A stretch of DNA of 16,049 nt from Actinomycetota bacterium. GTDB lineage: Bacteria > Actinomycetota > Actinomycetes > S36-B12. Under the pieces are notes generated by a model. That model saw only the letters and a list, made by a program, of their open reading frames with translations. It was not told the origin of the DNA and searched no databases. Location: NCBI GenBank assembly GCA_947472655.1, contig CANJCG010000028.1, forward strand, positions 1 to 16,049, given 5' to 3'. Numbering within the stretch: position 1 is the stretch's first letter; each line of letters starts with the position of its first letter. Below are positions 1 through 7,793 of this stretch, piece after piece. Both the position numbers and the translations under genes were made by a program.

Positions 1-81
1 CTAGACCGATAAATAACAACCATAAGTAGTGCAAGAATCACCCCCACACCTTTTGGTGCAACACTTGGTTAAGGGGACATC
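1..81. other. Upstream region of dnaN (probably dnaA-dnaN intergenic, truncated)
   Basis: This short non-coding stretch precedes dnaN. It is A/T-rich at the left and ends in a good ribosome binding site, AAGGGGA at 71-77, four bases before the GTG at 82. A small perfect hairpin, CACC-TTTT-GGTG, lies at 47-58; with only four pairs it is weak. In actinomycetes dnaA lies just upstream and the origin often sits between dnaA and dnaN, so this may be the edge of oriC. No DnaA box (TTATNCACA) is visible in these 81 bases, so origin function here is not supported by the sequence shown. Confidence 0.4.
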
Positions 82-1206
82 GTGAAGATCCGGGTTGAAC
101 GCGACACGCTTGCAGATGCGGTCGCTTGGGCTGCACGCACGTTACCTGCACGGCCGTCATTACCTGTGCTCGCTGGTTTGGTCCTGACTGCTGATTCGCA
201 GGGTCTAACTCTTAGTAGCTTTGACTATGAAGTCTCAGCGCGCGTAATGATCAACGCCGACATAGAGACTCCCGGAACCACACTCGTTTCAGGACGATTA
301 TTAGCTGATATCGCCCGTTCACTTCCAGGTGCTCCTGTGACTTTGACGAGCGAAGGTACACGCATTGTTATCACCTGCGGCCGATCCTCTTTTACTCTCC
401 CAACATTACCTGTTGAGGATTACCCACAATTACCAGCAATGCCAAGTAGCTCAGGTGAGATAACCGCAGCTGTCTTTGCCGAAGCTGTAGCTCAGGTTGC
501 AATCGCTGCAGGCAAAGACGACACACTTCCAACACTCACTGGTATTCGAATGGAAATTGAAGGCCAATCAATCACCTTGGCGGCAACTGATCGCTACCGA
601 CTCGCTGTTCGAAACTTCACCTGGACACCAACGTCATCTTCAATCTCAACAAGTGCACTCATTCCAGCTCGCACACTTGCAGACACTGCAAAGGCTTTAG
701 CAAATGGACAGGGAGTCACGCTCGCCCTCGCAGCGGCCGGTGAAGGGTTGATCGGTTTTGAAGGTAGCGGCCGCCGTACAACTACACGTCTTCTTGATGG
801 AGAATTTCCTAAATACCGAACCTTGCTACCGAGTGAATCCACCGGTGTGGCAACAATTGAAGTAGCAGCACTCACCGATGCAGTTAAACGCGTCGCGTTA
901 GTTGCTGAGCGAAATACACCGGTGCGCCTCTCTTTTGAGGGATCAGAAGTGATCTTGCGAGCTGGCGCAGGGGAAGACGCGCAAGCTAATGAAGCAGTTG
1001 AATCCTTACTTGATGGTGATGATATTGAGATCGCCTTTAACCCCACCTATCTTCTTGATGGTTTAGCTGCACTTGATGCCCCATATGCACGGATGTCTTT
1101 CACACAATCAACTCGCCCCGCAGTACTCACGGGCGCAGCTGATCCCACGTCGGAACTTCGTGACGACTACCGCTACTTATTGATGCCTGTTCGCTTGACT
1201 GGCTGA
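82..1206 (+). CDS. dnaN: DNA polymerase III sliding clamp, beta subunit
   Basis: The 374-residue product is the ring-shaped processivity clamp that tethers DNA polymerase III to DNA; its length is normal for the family (366 in E. coli). Recognisable family segments are the N-terminal MKIRVERDTL with SLPVLAGLVL at about 26-35, the domain junction VEDYPQLP at about 111-118, LAATDRYRLAV at about 166-176, and the C-terminal YRYLLMPVRL typical of beta clamps. The start is the GTG at 82, placed by the Shine-Dalgarno AAGGGGA four bases upstream. recF follows after 15 nt on the same strand, the usual dnaN-recF pairing, with no gnd-like gene between them as is found in some Streptomyces. Identification is by clear family sequence plus conserved position; nothing about the gene is odd. 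Confidence 0.98.
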   Translation: MKIRVERDTLADAVAWAARTLPARPSLPVLAGLVLTADSQGLTLSSFDYEVSARVMINADIETPGTTLVSGRLLADIARSLPGAPVTLTSEGTRIVITCGRSSFTLPTLPVEDYPQLPAMPSSSGEITAAVFAEAVAQVAIAAGKDDTLPTLTGIRMEIEGQSITLAATDRYRLAVRNFTWTPTSSSISTSALIPARTLADTAKALANGQGVTLALAAAGEGLIGFEGSGRRTTTRLLDGEFPKYRTLLPSESTGVATIEVAALTDAVKRVALVAERNTPVRLSFEGSEVILRAGAGEDAQANEAVESLLDGDDIEIAFNPTYLLDGLAALDAPYARMSFTQSTRPAVLTGAADPTSELRDDYRYLLMPVRLTG

Positions 1207-1221
1207 GAGTAGATACCAACC

Positions 1222-2370
1222 ATGTGGGTATCGCAGCTAGCGCTGACTGATATTCGTTCCTACGCTCAGGTTGAAGTCGAGCTGCAACCAGGTGTGACGA
1301 CGTTTGTTGGGCGAAATGGTCAAGGCAAGACAAATCTCGTCGAAGCGATTGGGTATGTCGCCACACTCAACAGTCACCGCGTTGCCAGTGACACCCCTTT
1401 AGTGAAGTTTGGCATCGAACAAGGTTTTATCCGGTGCAGTGTTAACGCACATGACCGTGAGACGCTCATTGAGATTGCCATCATTCCCGGACGGGCGAAC
1501 AAAGCTCGCATTAATCGCTCGCCAACTCCAAGAGTGCGCGACGTTCTTGGAATTCTACGAGTTGTAATTTTTGCCCCAGAGGATCTTTCGCTAGTGAAAG
1601 GTGATCCATCAGATCGTCGTAAGTTTCTCGATGATTTATTAGTGCAAAGAATTCCGCGGCTCGCTGGTACACGACAAGATCTAGATCGGATCCTTAAGCA
1701 GCGCAACGCGCTTTTGAAATCTGCGCGCACTAGTCGCAAAACAAATGATGATTATCTGGATAGCACGCTGAGTGTGTGGAACGATCAACTTGCAACGGTT
1801 GGGGCCGAACTTCTCGCAGCTCGTCAGGTGTTACTTACTGAACTTGGCCCACCAGCGGTGGCTAACTACACCTTCATCAGCGAAGATCCATCAGCAGAAC
1901 TCGCGTTGACATATGTATCAAACATGAGTCAGGTGCTTGGCGATGCTGTGCCTATTGGTTCTCCAGATAAAGAGGACTGGAGAGTTGCCCTTCTTGATGC
2001 CATGAAAATTCGACGCAAAGATGAAGTAGATCGTGGACTCACACTTGTGGGTCCTCAACGAGATGACCTTCAGATAAGTCTTGGCCCGGTTCCAGCAAAG
2101 GGCTACGCCTCTCACGGAGAGTCTTGGTCGATCGCACTGGCCTTAAAGCTTGCGAGTTTTGATGTGCTTCGCTCGGATGGCGAAGATCCCGTGCTCATTC
2201 TTGACGACGTATTTGCTGAACTCGATACCAAACGACGCGAGCGACTAGCTGCTCGATTAACCGAAGCCACCCAGGTACTCATTACTGCCGCAGTTGACGC
2301 TGACATTCCCATTGAGTTATTGGGGTCGCGTTTTCGCGTGGATGCTGGGAAAGTAAGCCATGACCACTGA
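1222..2370 (+). CDS. recF: DNA replication/repair protein RecF
   Basis: The 382-residue SMC/ABC-like ATPase helps load RecA onto gapped DNA together with RecO and RecR. Walker A is visible as GRNGQGKT at 30-37, the ABC signature region as SHGESWSIALALKLAS in the C-terminal third, and Walker B with the D-loop as LILDDVFAELD starting near residue 325. The N-terminus, MWVSQLALTDIRSY, matches the actinobacterial RecF pattern, which supports the ATG at 1222. The ribosome binding site is weak (GAGAGT about 12 nt upstream, overlapping the dnaN stop), so translation may depend on coupling to dnaN. Its last 11 bases overlap the start of the next gene. The reading frame is intact and full length. Confidence 0.97.
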   Translation: MWVSQLALTDIRSYAQVEVELQPGVTTFVGRNGQGKTNLVEAIGYVATLNSHRVASDTPLVKFGIEQGFIRCSVNAHDRETLIEIAIIPGRANKARINRSPTPRVRDVLGILRVVIFAPEDLSLVKGDPSDRRKFLDDLLVQRIPRLAGTRQDLDRILKQRNALLKSARTSRKTNDDYLDSTLSVWNDQLATVGAELLAARQVLLTELGPPAVANYTFISEDPSAELALTYVSNMSQVLGDAVPIGSPDKEDWRVALLDAMKIRRKDEVDRGLTLVGPQRDDLQISLGPVPAKGYASHGESWSIALALKLASFDVLRSDGEDPVLILDDVFAELDTKRRERLAARLTEATQVLITAAVDADIPIELLGSRFRVDAGKVSHDH

Positions 2371-2827
2371 TCGGGGTGACGCTGCTGCCAAGGCGCTGAA
2401 CCGTGCTGTGGGTGGGGGAAAAACTCGAAAGAAGAGCCCAACGAGCAAGCGCCCGGTGTCGAGCTCTGACAGCCGAGACCCCCAAACTCTGGGTAATGCG
2501 ATGGACGAGCTCATTGCGCAGCGGGGTTGGCAGCAAGAAAGTGCTGGAGCCCAGGTGTTAACGCAATGGACCCAAATCGTGGGGGAAGACGTAGCCAGCC
2601 ATGTCATCCCTGAGACCTTTGAATCAGGAATCCTGGTCCTTCGTGCTGAATCCACCACGTGGGCCACTCAAGTGCGACTCATGCTGCCTCAATTGCGCAA
2701 AAACATCGATCGGGCGGTGGGGACCGGGGTGGTCAGTGACATCCGCATTCAAGGCCCACAGGGCCCGTCGTGGAAGTCAGGACCCCGACACGTGAAAGGC
2801 AGGGGTCCGCGCGACACCTACGGGTAA
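2360..2827 (+). CDS. dciA: DciA/DUF721 family protein
   Basis: The 155-residue protein belongs to the DUF721 family, whose studied members (DciA) help load the replicative helicase DnaB in bacteria lacking DnaC or DnaI. The N-terminal ~45 residues are polar and basic (KTRKKSPTSKR) and probably disordered. The conserved core runs from about residue 46 to 130, with WTQIVGEDVASHVIP, then LVLRAESTTWATQVRLMLP, the tryptophan and arginine pattern typical of the family. It ends with the WKSGPRHVKGRGPRDTYG tail seen in actinobacterial homologues. The ATG at 2360 overlaps the recF stop by 11 nt, so it is probably translated by coupling. By eye its G+C (about 58%) is clearly higher than that of recF (high forties). 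Family assignment is firm; the helicase-loading role is inherited from the family. Confidence 0.93.
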   Translation: MTTDRGDAAAKALNRAVGGGKTRKKSPTSKRPVSSSDSRDPQTLGNAMDELIAQRGWQQESAGAQVLTQWTQIVGEDVASHVIPETFESGILVLRAESTTWATQVRLMLPQLRKNIDRAVGTGVVSDIRIQGPQGPSWKSGPRHVKGRGPRDTYG

Positions 2828-3006
2828 CCTCTGGCGGCCAAGCAGCACCCGTGCAGCGATTGTGAGGATCAAGTCATACACGGGGCTTAAACCGGGGGGT
2901 CAAATCCTTTCTAGGTGCCGCCATGGGCCGCAAAATCCCTACGAACCAGCAAAAAAGAGATAGACTTGCCTCCTAAGTTGTTCTTGCCTGAGGAGGCCGG
3001 TTTCAC
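2828..3006 (+). promoter_or_regulatory. gyrB upstream region with possible SD-sequestering hairpin
   Basis: These 179 non-coding bases separate dciA from gyrB. A strong ribosome binding site, GAGGAGG at 2990-2996, lies 10 nt before the gyrB GTG. A perfect complement GCCTCCT at 2968-2974 can pair with AGGAGGC at 2991-2997 across a 16-nt loop and would hide that site. A CTTGCCT direct repeat occurs at 2965-2971 and 2983-2989. A possible -10 hexamer, TAGACT, is at 2961-2966, but I see no convincing -35 at 17-18 nt. A second perfect 7-bp inverted repeat, TGGCGGC 2832-2838 with GCCGCCA 2917-2923, encloses the first half. The pairings are seen; a regulatory function is inference. Confidence 0.4.
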
Positions 3007-5013
3007 GTGTCATATGACGCCAGTGCCATTCAAGTACTCGAAGGCCTAGATGCCGTTCGCAAGCGTCCCGGAATGTACATCGGTTCCACAGGTGAACGTG
3101 GCTTGCACCACCTGGTCTATGAAGTAGTCGATAACTCGGTGGATGAAGCTATGGCCGGCTATGCCACCACCATTTCGGTGACCTTGCTCGCCAATGGCGG
3201 AGTGCGCGTGGTTGATGATGGCCGAGGCATCCCGGTAGACATTGTGGAGAGTGAAGGAAAGCCCGCAGTAGAAGTTGTGCTCACGGTCTTGCACGCCGGT
3301 GGCAAGTTCGGCGGCGGCGGATATTCGGTTTCAGGCGGTCTCCACGGCGTCGGAGTCTCTGTGGTCAACGCACTTTCTAAGCAACTCGATGTTGAGGTGC
3401 GCCGTAACGATTCGGTATATCGCCAGACCTACATGCATGGAGTTCCACAAGCTGAACTTTCCAAGGATGAAGCCGCTAACCACACCGGCACCACGGTGAC
3501 CTTTTGGGCCGACGATGAAATCTTTGAAACCACCACCTATGACTTCACCACCCTTGCCCGGCGTTTCCAAGAAATGGCCTTCCTTAATAAGGGTCTCACC
3601 ATTGAACTCACCGACGAGCGCTTGGTTGTTGAGAAAAAGGTGTCAACTGAGTCTGACGCAGAAGGCAGCGTGGCACTTGAAGTCATCGATCCTGTAGACG
3701 AAGCAGATCGCATCCGTAGCGTCAGTTACTGCTACCAAGGCGGCATTGCAGACTTCGTTGAGCACATCAATGCGAGCAAGGGCGCCTCGCATCAGCACAT
3801 CATCTATTTCGAAACTGAAGCAGACGACAAGCAAATGAGTGCGGAAATTGCAATGCAGTGGAATAACTCATACGCCGAATCGGTGTACACCTTCGCAAAC
3901 ACCATCAACACCCACGAAGGCGGCACACATGAGGAAGGCTTCCGCACTGCGTTGACTTCGTTAGTGAATAAGTTTGCACGCGAGTGGAACATCTTGAAAG
4001 AAAAAGATGCCAACCTCAGCGGCGAAGATATTCGTGAGGGCCTCACTGCGATCATCAGTGTCAAGTTAACTGAACCGCAGTTCGAAGGTCAGACTAAAAC
4101 CAAACTCGGCAACACCGAGATGAAGGCCTTTGTGCAAAAGGCAGTCAATGATCAACTTGGTGAGTGGCTTGAAAAGAACCCGGCTGAAGGCAAAGACATT
4201 GCGCGTAAGAGTGTGAATGCTTCAGCTGCACGTATTGCGGCTCGCAAGGCACGTGATCTAGCGCGTAACCGCAAGGGACTCCTTGGTGGAGCGGGTATGC
4301 CTGGAAAGCTCATTGACTGTTCCAGCCGCGAGCCTGAAGAGTGTGAAGTCTTTATCGTGGAAGGTGACTCCGCAGGCGGTTCTGCTCGTCAAGGACGCGA
4401 CCCCAAACGTCAGGCGATTTTGCCTATTCGTGGAAAAATCTTGAACGTTGAAAAGGCTCGCATCGACAAGGTTCTGCAAAATACTGAAGTACAAGCACTT
4501 GTTTCAGCATTCGGCACTGGTATTCAAGAAGAATTCGATATTAATCGTCTTCGCTACCACAAAGTGGTGTTGATGGCCGACGCTGACGTTGATGGGCAAC
4601 ATATTCGCACGTTGCTACTGACGCTGCTGTTCCGTTTCATGCGCCCTCTTGTTGAACAAGGCTATGTCTACCTCGCTCAACCACCGCTCTACAAAATCAA
4701 GTGGTCACGTGATGACTCGGACTGGGCTTACTCGGATCGCGAACGCGATGTAATTGTTGAGGCAGGACTTGCAGCCGGAAAGCGTTTACCAAAAGACGAA
4801 GCTATTCAGCGTTACAAAGGTCTTGGTGAAATGAACGCCGATGAACTCTGGGACACCACCATGGATCCAGAACATCGCGTGCTTTTGCAAGTCACCCTTG
4901 ATGACGCCGCGCAAGCCGATGAGATGTTTAGTGTTCTCATGGGTGAAGACGTAGAAGCTCGCCGTAATTTCATCCAGCAGAACGCACGCGACGTGCGTTT
5001 CCTCGACATCTAG
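3007..5013 (+). CDS. gyrB: DNA gyrase subunit B
   Basis: The 668-residue ATPase subunit of DNA gyrase, with GyrA, introduces negative supercoils. The GHKL ATP-binding fold is seen in order: YEVVDNSVDEA around 38-48, with E39 as the probable general base and N43 as the probable Mg/ATP ligand; DDGRGIPVD at 70-78; and GGLHGVGVSVVNALS at 110-124. The TOPRIM domain has EGDSAGGSA starting at E452 and the metal-binding triad in MADADVDGQHI (D525, D527, D529). The C-terminal YKGLGEMNADELWDTTM motif is intact. Its length fits the short, actinobacterial type without the large proteobacterial insertion. The GTG at 3007 is fixed by GAGGAGG 10 nt upstream and by the family N-terminus SYDASAIQVLEGLDAVRKRPGM (shown here as SYDASAIQVLEGL then DAVRKRPGM). 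gyrA follows 12 nt downstream in the same operon. Confidence 0.98.
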   Translation: MSYDASAIQVLEGLDAVRKRPGMYIGSTGERGLHHLVYEVVDNSVDEAMAGYATTISVTLLANGGVRVVDDGRGIPVDIVESEGKPAVEVVLTVLHAGGKFGGGGYSVSGGLHGVGVSVVNALSKQLDVEVRRNDSVYRQTYMHGVPQAELSKDEAANHTGTTVTFWADDEIFETTTYDFTTLARRFQEMAFLNKGLTIELTDERLVVEKKVSTESDAEGSVALEVIDPVDEADRIRSVSYCYQGGIADFVEHINASKGASHQHIIYFETEADDKQMSAEIAMQWNNSYAESVYTFANTINTHEGGTHEEGFRTALTSLVNKFAREWNILKEKDANLSGEDIREGLTAIISVKLTEPQFEGQTKTKLGNTEMKAFVQKAVNDQLGEWLEKNPAEGKDIARKSVNASAARIAARKARDLARNRKGLLGGAGMPGKLIDCSSREPEECEVFIVEGDSAGGSARQGRDPKRQAILPIRGKILNVEKARIDKVLQNTEVQALVSAFGTGIQEEFDINRLRYHKVVLMADADVDGQHIRTLLLTLLFRFMRPLVEQGYVYLAQPPLYKIKWSRDDSDWAYSDRERDVIVEAGLAAGKRLPKDEAIQRYKGLGEMNADELWDTTMDPEHRVLLQVTLDDAAQADEMFSVLMGEDVEARRNFIQQNARDVRFLDI

Positions 5014-5025
5014 TTTCAGGAGTTC

Positions 5026-7602
5026 ATGGTGTCTGAAGAAACAAGCCTAATTAACCATCACGGCCGAATAGAACCCGTTGATTTACAGACGGAAATGCAG
5101 CGGTCATACCTTGACTACTCGATGTCAGTCATCGTGTCTCGTGCTCTACCTGACGTGCGTGATGGGTTAAAGCCTGTGCACCGACGCGTGTTGTTTGCGA
5201 TGTACGACGGCGGTTACCGACCTGACCGCAACTTTTCAAAGAGTGCTCGCGTTGTCGGCGACGTGATGGGTAGTTATCACCCACATGGTGACGCTTCGAT
5301 TTATGACGCCCTTGTGCGTTTGGCACAACCATGGTCTCTGCGTTATCCATTGGTGCAAGGGCAAGGAAACTTTGGCTCACCGGGCAATGATCCTCCGGCT
5401 GCCCAGCGTTACACCGAATGTCGCATGGCCCCACTTGCCATGGAGATGGTGCGCGACATCGACGAAGACACGGTCGACTTCGGACCAAACTACGACGGCC
5501 GCACCCAAGAGCCACTCGTGTTGCCCTCTCGGTTTCCAAACCTGCTGGTCAACGGCAGTTCGGGCATTGCAGTGGGCATGGCAACAAACATTCCGCCACA
5601 TAACCTGCGCGAGATTGGTGCTGCAGCTCAGTGGGTGCTGGCTAACCCAGAGGCGTCAGTCGAAGAACGTCAAGCCGCGTTAATCGAAATTGTTAAGGGC
5701 CCGGATTTCCCAACGGGGGCTCTCATCGTTGGTCGCCGCGGCATTGAAGATGCCTATCGCACTGGTCGTGGATCAATCACGATGCGCGCGGTCGTCACAG
5801 TCGAAGAAGATGCGCGCGGTCGCCAGGTGTTGATTGTCACCGAACTGCCATACCAAGTGAACCCTGACAATTTATTGCTGCGTATTGCTGAGCAGGTTGG
5901 TGAAGGCAAGCTCACAGGCATCTCTGATATCCGTGATGACTCGTCTTCGCGCACCGGTATGCGCTTAGTTATTGAACTTAAGCGCGATGCTGTTGCACAG
6001 GTGGTCTTGAACCAGCTCTATAAGCACACGCAGCTTCAAGATAACTTCGGCGCGAACATGCTTGCACTTGTTGATGGCATGCCGCGTACGTTGACCCTGG
6101 AACAGTTCATTCGACACTGGGTCAGCCATCAAGTTGAAGTGATCCAGCGTCGTACGCGCTATCGCCTGCGCAAAGCTGAAGAGCGCGCACATATTTTGCG
6201 CGGTTACCTCAAGGCTTTGGATGCACTTGATGAAGTGATCGCACTGATTCGCGCATCATCAACAGTTGAAACTGCGCGCACGGGCTTGATGGAACTGCTA
6301 GATATTGATGAACTGCAGGCAACTGCAATTCTCGATATGCAGTTACGTCGTCTTGCTGCTCTTGAACATCAAAAGATTCAAGATGAATATGACGACCTGA
6401 TGACCAAGATTGCGGATTACACCGATATTTTGAATTCACCAGAACGTCAGCGTGCAATTATCTCTGAAGAGCTTCTTGAAGTGACTGAGAAATTCGGTGA
6501 TGACCGTCGTTCGCAGTTCACCGCTTTTGATGGAGACGTAGCAGACGAAGATCTCATCGCAGTTGATGATGTCGTCATCACGCTAACCTCTGGTGGCTAT
6601 GCCAAGCGCACCAAGAGTGAGCTGTATCGCGCGCAGCGTCGCGGTGGCAAGGGTGTTAAGGGCGCGGCACTTCGCACCGATGATGTCGTCGAGCACATGT
6701 TCGTCACTACAACCCATCATTGGTTGCTGTTCTTCACGAATAAGGGTCGCGTGTATCGGGCTAAGGGTTATCAACTGCCTGAAACTGGTCGTGATGCGCG
6801 TGGGCAACACGTAGCGAACCTGTTGGCCTTCCAACCTGACGAAACAATTGCTCAGGTCTTGGCCATCGAAAATTACGAAGCCGGTGAGCACTTGGTATTG
6901 GCTACTCGCAGGGGCATGGTGAAGAAGACCAAACTCAGCGAATACGACACGAATCGCACCGGCGGCATCATCGCGATCAACCTAGCTCCAGAAGATGAAG
7001 TGATCTCGGCCCGTTTGGTGTCCGAGAACGATCACCTGATCATGTTCTCCCGCAAGGGAATGTCGGCTCGGTTCGATGCCAAGGATGAGACCTTGCGTCC
7101 GATGGGTCGGGCCACCGGTGGCGTTATCGGCATGCGGTTCCGTGGTGACGATGCATTGCTGGCAATGGATGTCATCCGTGAAGGCGCCTTCGTGGTCACC
7201 ATCACTGACGGCGGATTTGCCAAGCGCACCAATGTGGACGAGTGGGCAGCTAAGGGTCGTGGCATCTTGGGTGTGCGTGCCATGAAGCTTGTTGAAGAAC
7301 GCGGCTCGATGGTCGGTGCAATGGTCTGTGACGAAGGCGATCAGATCTTCGCGATTGCCTCAAACGGCATTGTTATTCGCACCAAGGTTGATCAGATTCG
7401 TCCATCGGGTCGAGACACCATGGGTGTGCGTTTGATGAACTTGGCTGATGGCGACGCAATTGTGGCCGTCGCTCGAGGTGGCGAGTCTGATGATGACGAC
7501 GAACTCGATGACGCTGAGATCGCCGAAAGCGTTGATCTTGATTCTGGCACCCCGTCAGAGGGCGAAGTTGTGGGCGAAAACCCTGACACTCCCGCTTCGT
7601 AG
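5026..7602 (+). CDS. gyrA: DNA gyrase subunit A
   Basis: The 858-residue breakage-reunion subunit of DNA gyrase has its catalytic tyrosine in AAQRYTECRM at Y129. The quinolone-resistance region GDVMGSYHPHGDASIYDA (78-95) carries A90, S91 and D94, the wild-type, drug-sensitive-type residues in Mycobacterium numbering, which coincides here. The DNA-wrapping C-terminal domain is a series of beta-pinwheel blades and contains a perfect GyrA box QRRGGKG at 537-543, the hallmark of a supercoiling gyrase rather than topoisomerase IV. The last ~40 residues are strongly acidic (DDDDELDDAE and onward), a variable tail common in actinobacteria. CAGGAG at 5017-5022 is 3 nt from the ATG and 6 nt from a GTG at 5029, so either codon could initiate; I keep the ATG. 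The gene is co-transcribed with gyrB. Confidence 0.98.
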   Translation: MVSEETSLINHHGRIEPVDLQTEMQRSYLDYSMSVIVSRALPDVRDGLKPVHRRVLFAMYDGGYRPDRNFSKSARVVGDVMGSYHPHGDASIYDALVRLAQPWSLRYPLVQGQGNFGSPGNDPPAAQRYTECRMAPLAMEMVRDIDEDTVDFGPNYDGRTQEPLVLPSRFPNLLVNGSSGIAVGMATNIPPHNLREIGAAAQWVLANPEASVEERQAALIEIVKGPDFPTGALIVGRRGIEDAYRTGRGSITMRAVVTVEEDARGRQVLIVTELPYQVNPDNLLLRIAEQVGEGKLTGISDIRDDSSSRTGMRLVIELKRDAVAQVVLNQLYKHTQLQDNFGANMLALVDGMPRTLTLEQFIRHWVSHQVEVIQRRTRYRLRKAEERAHILRGYLKALDALDEVIALIRASSTVETARTGLMELLDIDELQATAILDMQLRRLAALEHQKIQDEYDDLMTKIADYTDILNSPERQRAIISEELLEVTEKFGDDRRSQFTAFDGDVADEDLIAVDDVVITLTSGGYAKRTKSELYRAQRRGGKGVKGAALRTDDVVEHMFVTTTHHWLLFFTNKGRVYRAKGYQLPETGRDARGQHVANLLAFQPDETIAQVLAIENYEAGEHLVLATRRGMVKKTKLSEYDTNRTGGIIAINLAPEDEVISARLVSENDHLIMFSRKGMSARFDAKDETLRPMGRATGGVIGMRFRGDDALLAMDVIREGAFVVTITDGGFAKRTNVDEWAAKGRGILGVRAMKLVEERGSMVGAMVCDEGDQIFAIASNGIVIRTKVDQIRPSGRDTMGVRLMNLADGDAIVAVARGGESDDDDELDDAEIAESVDLDSGTPSEGEVVGENPDTPAS

Positions 7603-7617
7603 CTCGAAGTTCTTGAT

Positions 7618-7677
7618 CCCCTGGGCCTGCAAAGCCCGGGGGAAACAGGAGGGCTAAAGTCCGGTAGTGTTTCCCCT
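7618..7677 (+). promoter_or_regulatory. Two mutually exclusive hairpins between gyrA and tRNA-Ile
   Basis: Hairpin one pairs CCCCTGGGC (7618-7626) with GCCCGGGGG (7634-7642), nine pairs including one G-U, around a 7-nt loop. Hairpin two pairs GGGGGAAAC (7638-7646) with GTTTCCCCT (7669-7677), eight perfect pairs plus a G-U. They share 7638-7642, so only one can form at a time. Neither is followed by a U-tract, so hairpin one is not a canonical intrinsic terminator even though it sits 15 nt after the gyrA stop. An unused, strong-looking SD, AGGAGGG at 7647-7653, sits in the loop of hairpin two. A TAGTGT at 7665-7670 could be a tRNA-operon -10 but lacks a good -35. The rest of 7603-7717 shows no convincing gene. 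Confidence 0.45.
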
Positions 7678-7717
7678 CGCGCCTCGAAGCAGCGAATTCT
7701 GTGGATGGACGTGAAAC

Positions 7718-7792
7718 GGGCCTATAGCTCAGCTTGGTTAGAGCGCTTCCCTGATAAGGAAGAGGTCGATGGTTCAAGTCCATCTAGGCCCA
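7718..7792 (+). tRNA. ileT: tRNA-Ile(GAT)
   Basis: A full cloverleaf can be folded by hand. The acceptor stem is GGGCCTA 7718-7724 with TAGGCCC 7785-7791. The D arm is GCTC/GAGC. The anticodon stem CTTCC/GGAAG encloses CTGATAA with anticodon GAT at 7753-7755. The T arm is GATGG-TTCAAGT-CCATC. The discriminator is A at 7792. The 3' CCA is not encoded, because the base after the discriminator is C followed by GTG, so it must be added by CCA-adding enzyme. It lies downstream of gyrA as in most actinomycetes. The DLW-39 start codon begins 2 nt after its last base. Confidence 0.98.
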
Positions 7793-7793
7793 C

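Noticed and set aside
47..58. CACC-TTTT-GGTG hairpin before dnaN as terminator or operator
   Set aside because: Only four base pairs and no U-tract on the dnaN side; too weak to call.
594..1046. 150-codon minus-strand frame inside dnaN
   Set aside because: It is a low-complexity Ser/Ala/Arg composition typical of a reverse-strand shadow; dnaN is intact on the other strand.
2317..2667. 116-codon minus-strand frame across dciA
   Set aside because: It is antisense to the clearly recognised recF/dciA genes, with no family resemblance and no ribosome binding site; long shadows are expected in this GC-richer segment.
5129..5539. 136-codon minus-strand frame inside gyrA
   Set aside because: It is a shadow of the strongly conserved gyrA breakage-reunion domain, with biased, Arg-rich, non-protein-like composition.
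7701..7709. TGTGGATGG before tRNA-Ile as a further DnaA box
   Set aside because: Two mismatches from TTATCCACA on the minus strand and no neighbouring boxes.
7373..7783. 136-codon minus-strand frame beginning MDLNHRPLPYQG
   Set aside because: Its start is the antisense of tRNA-Ile and the rest is antisense to the gyrA end. This N-terminus is a well-known spurious translation of tRNA complements.
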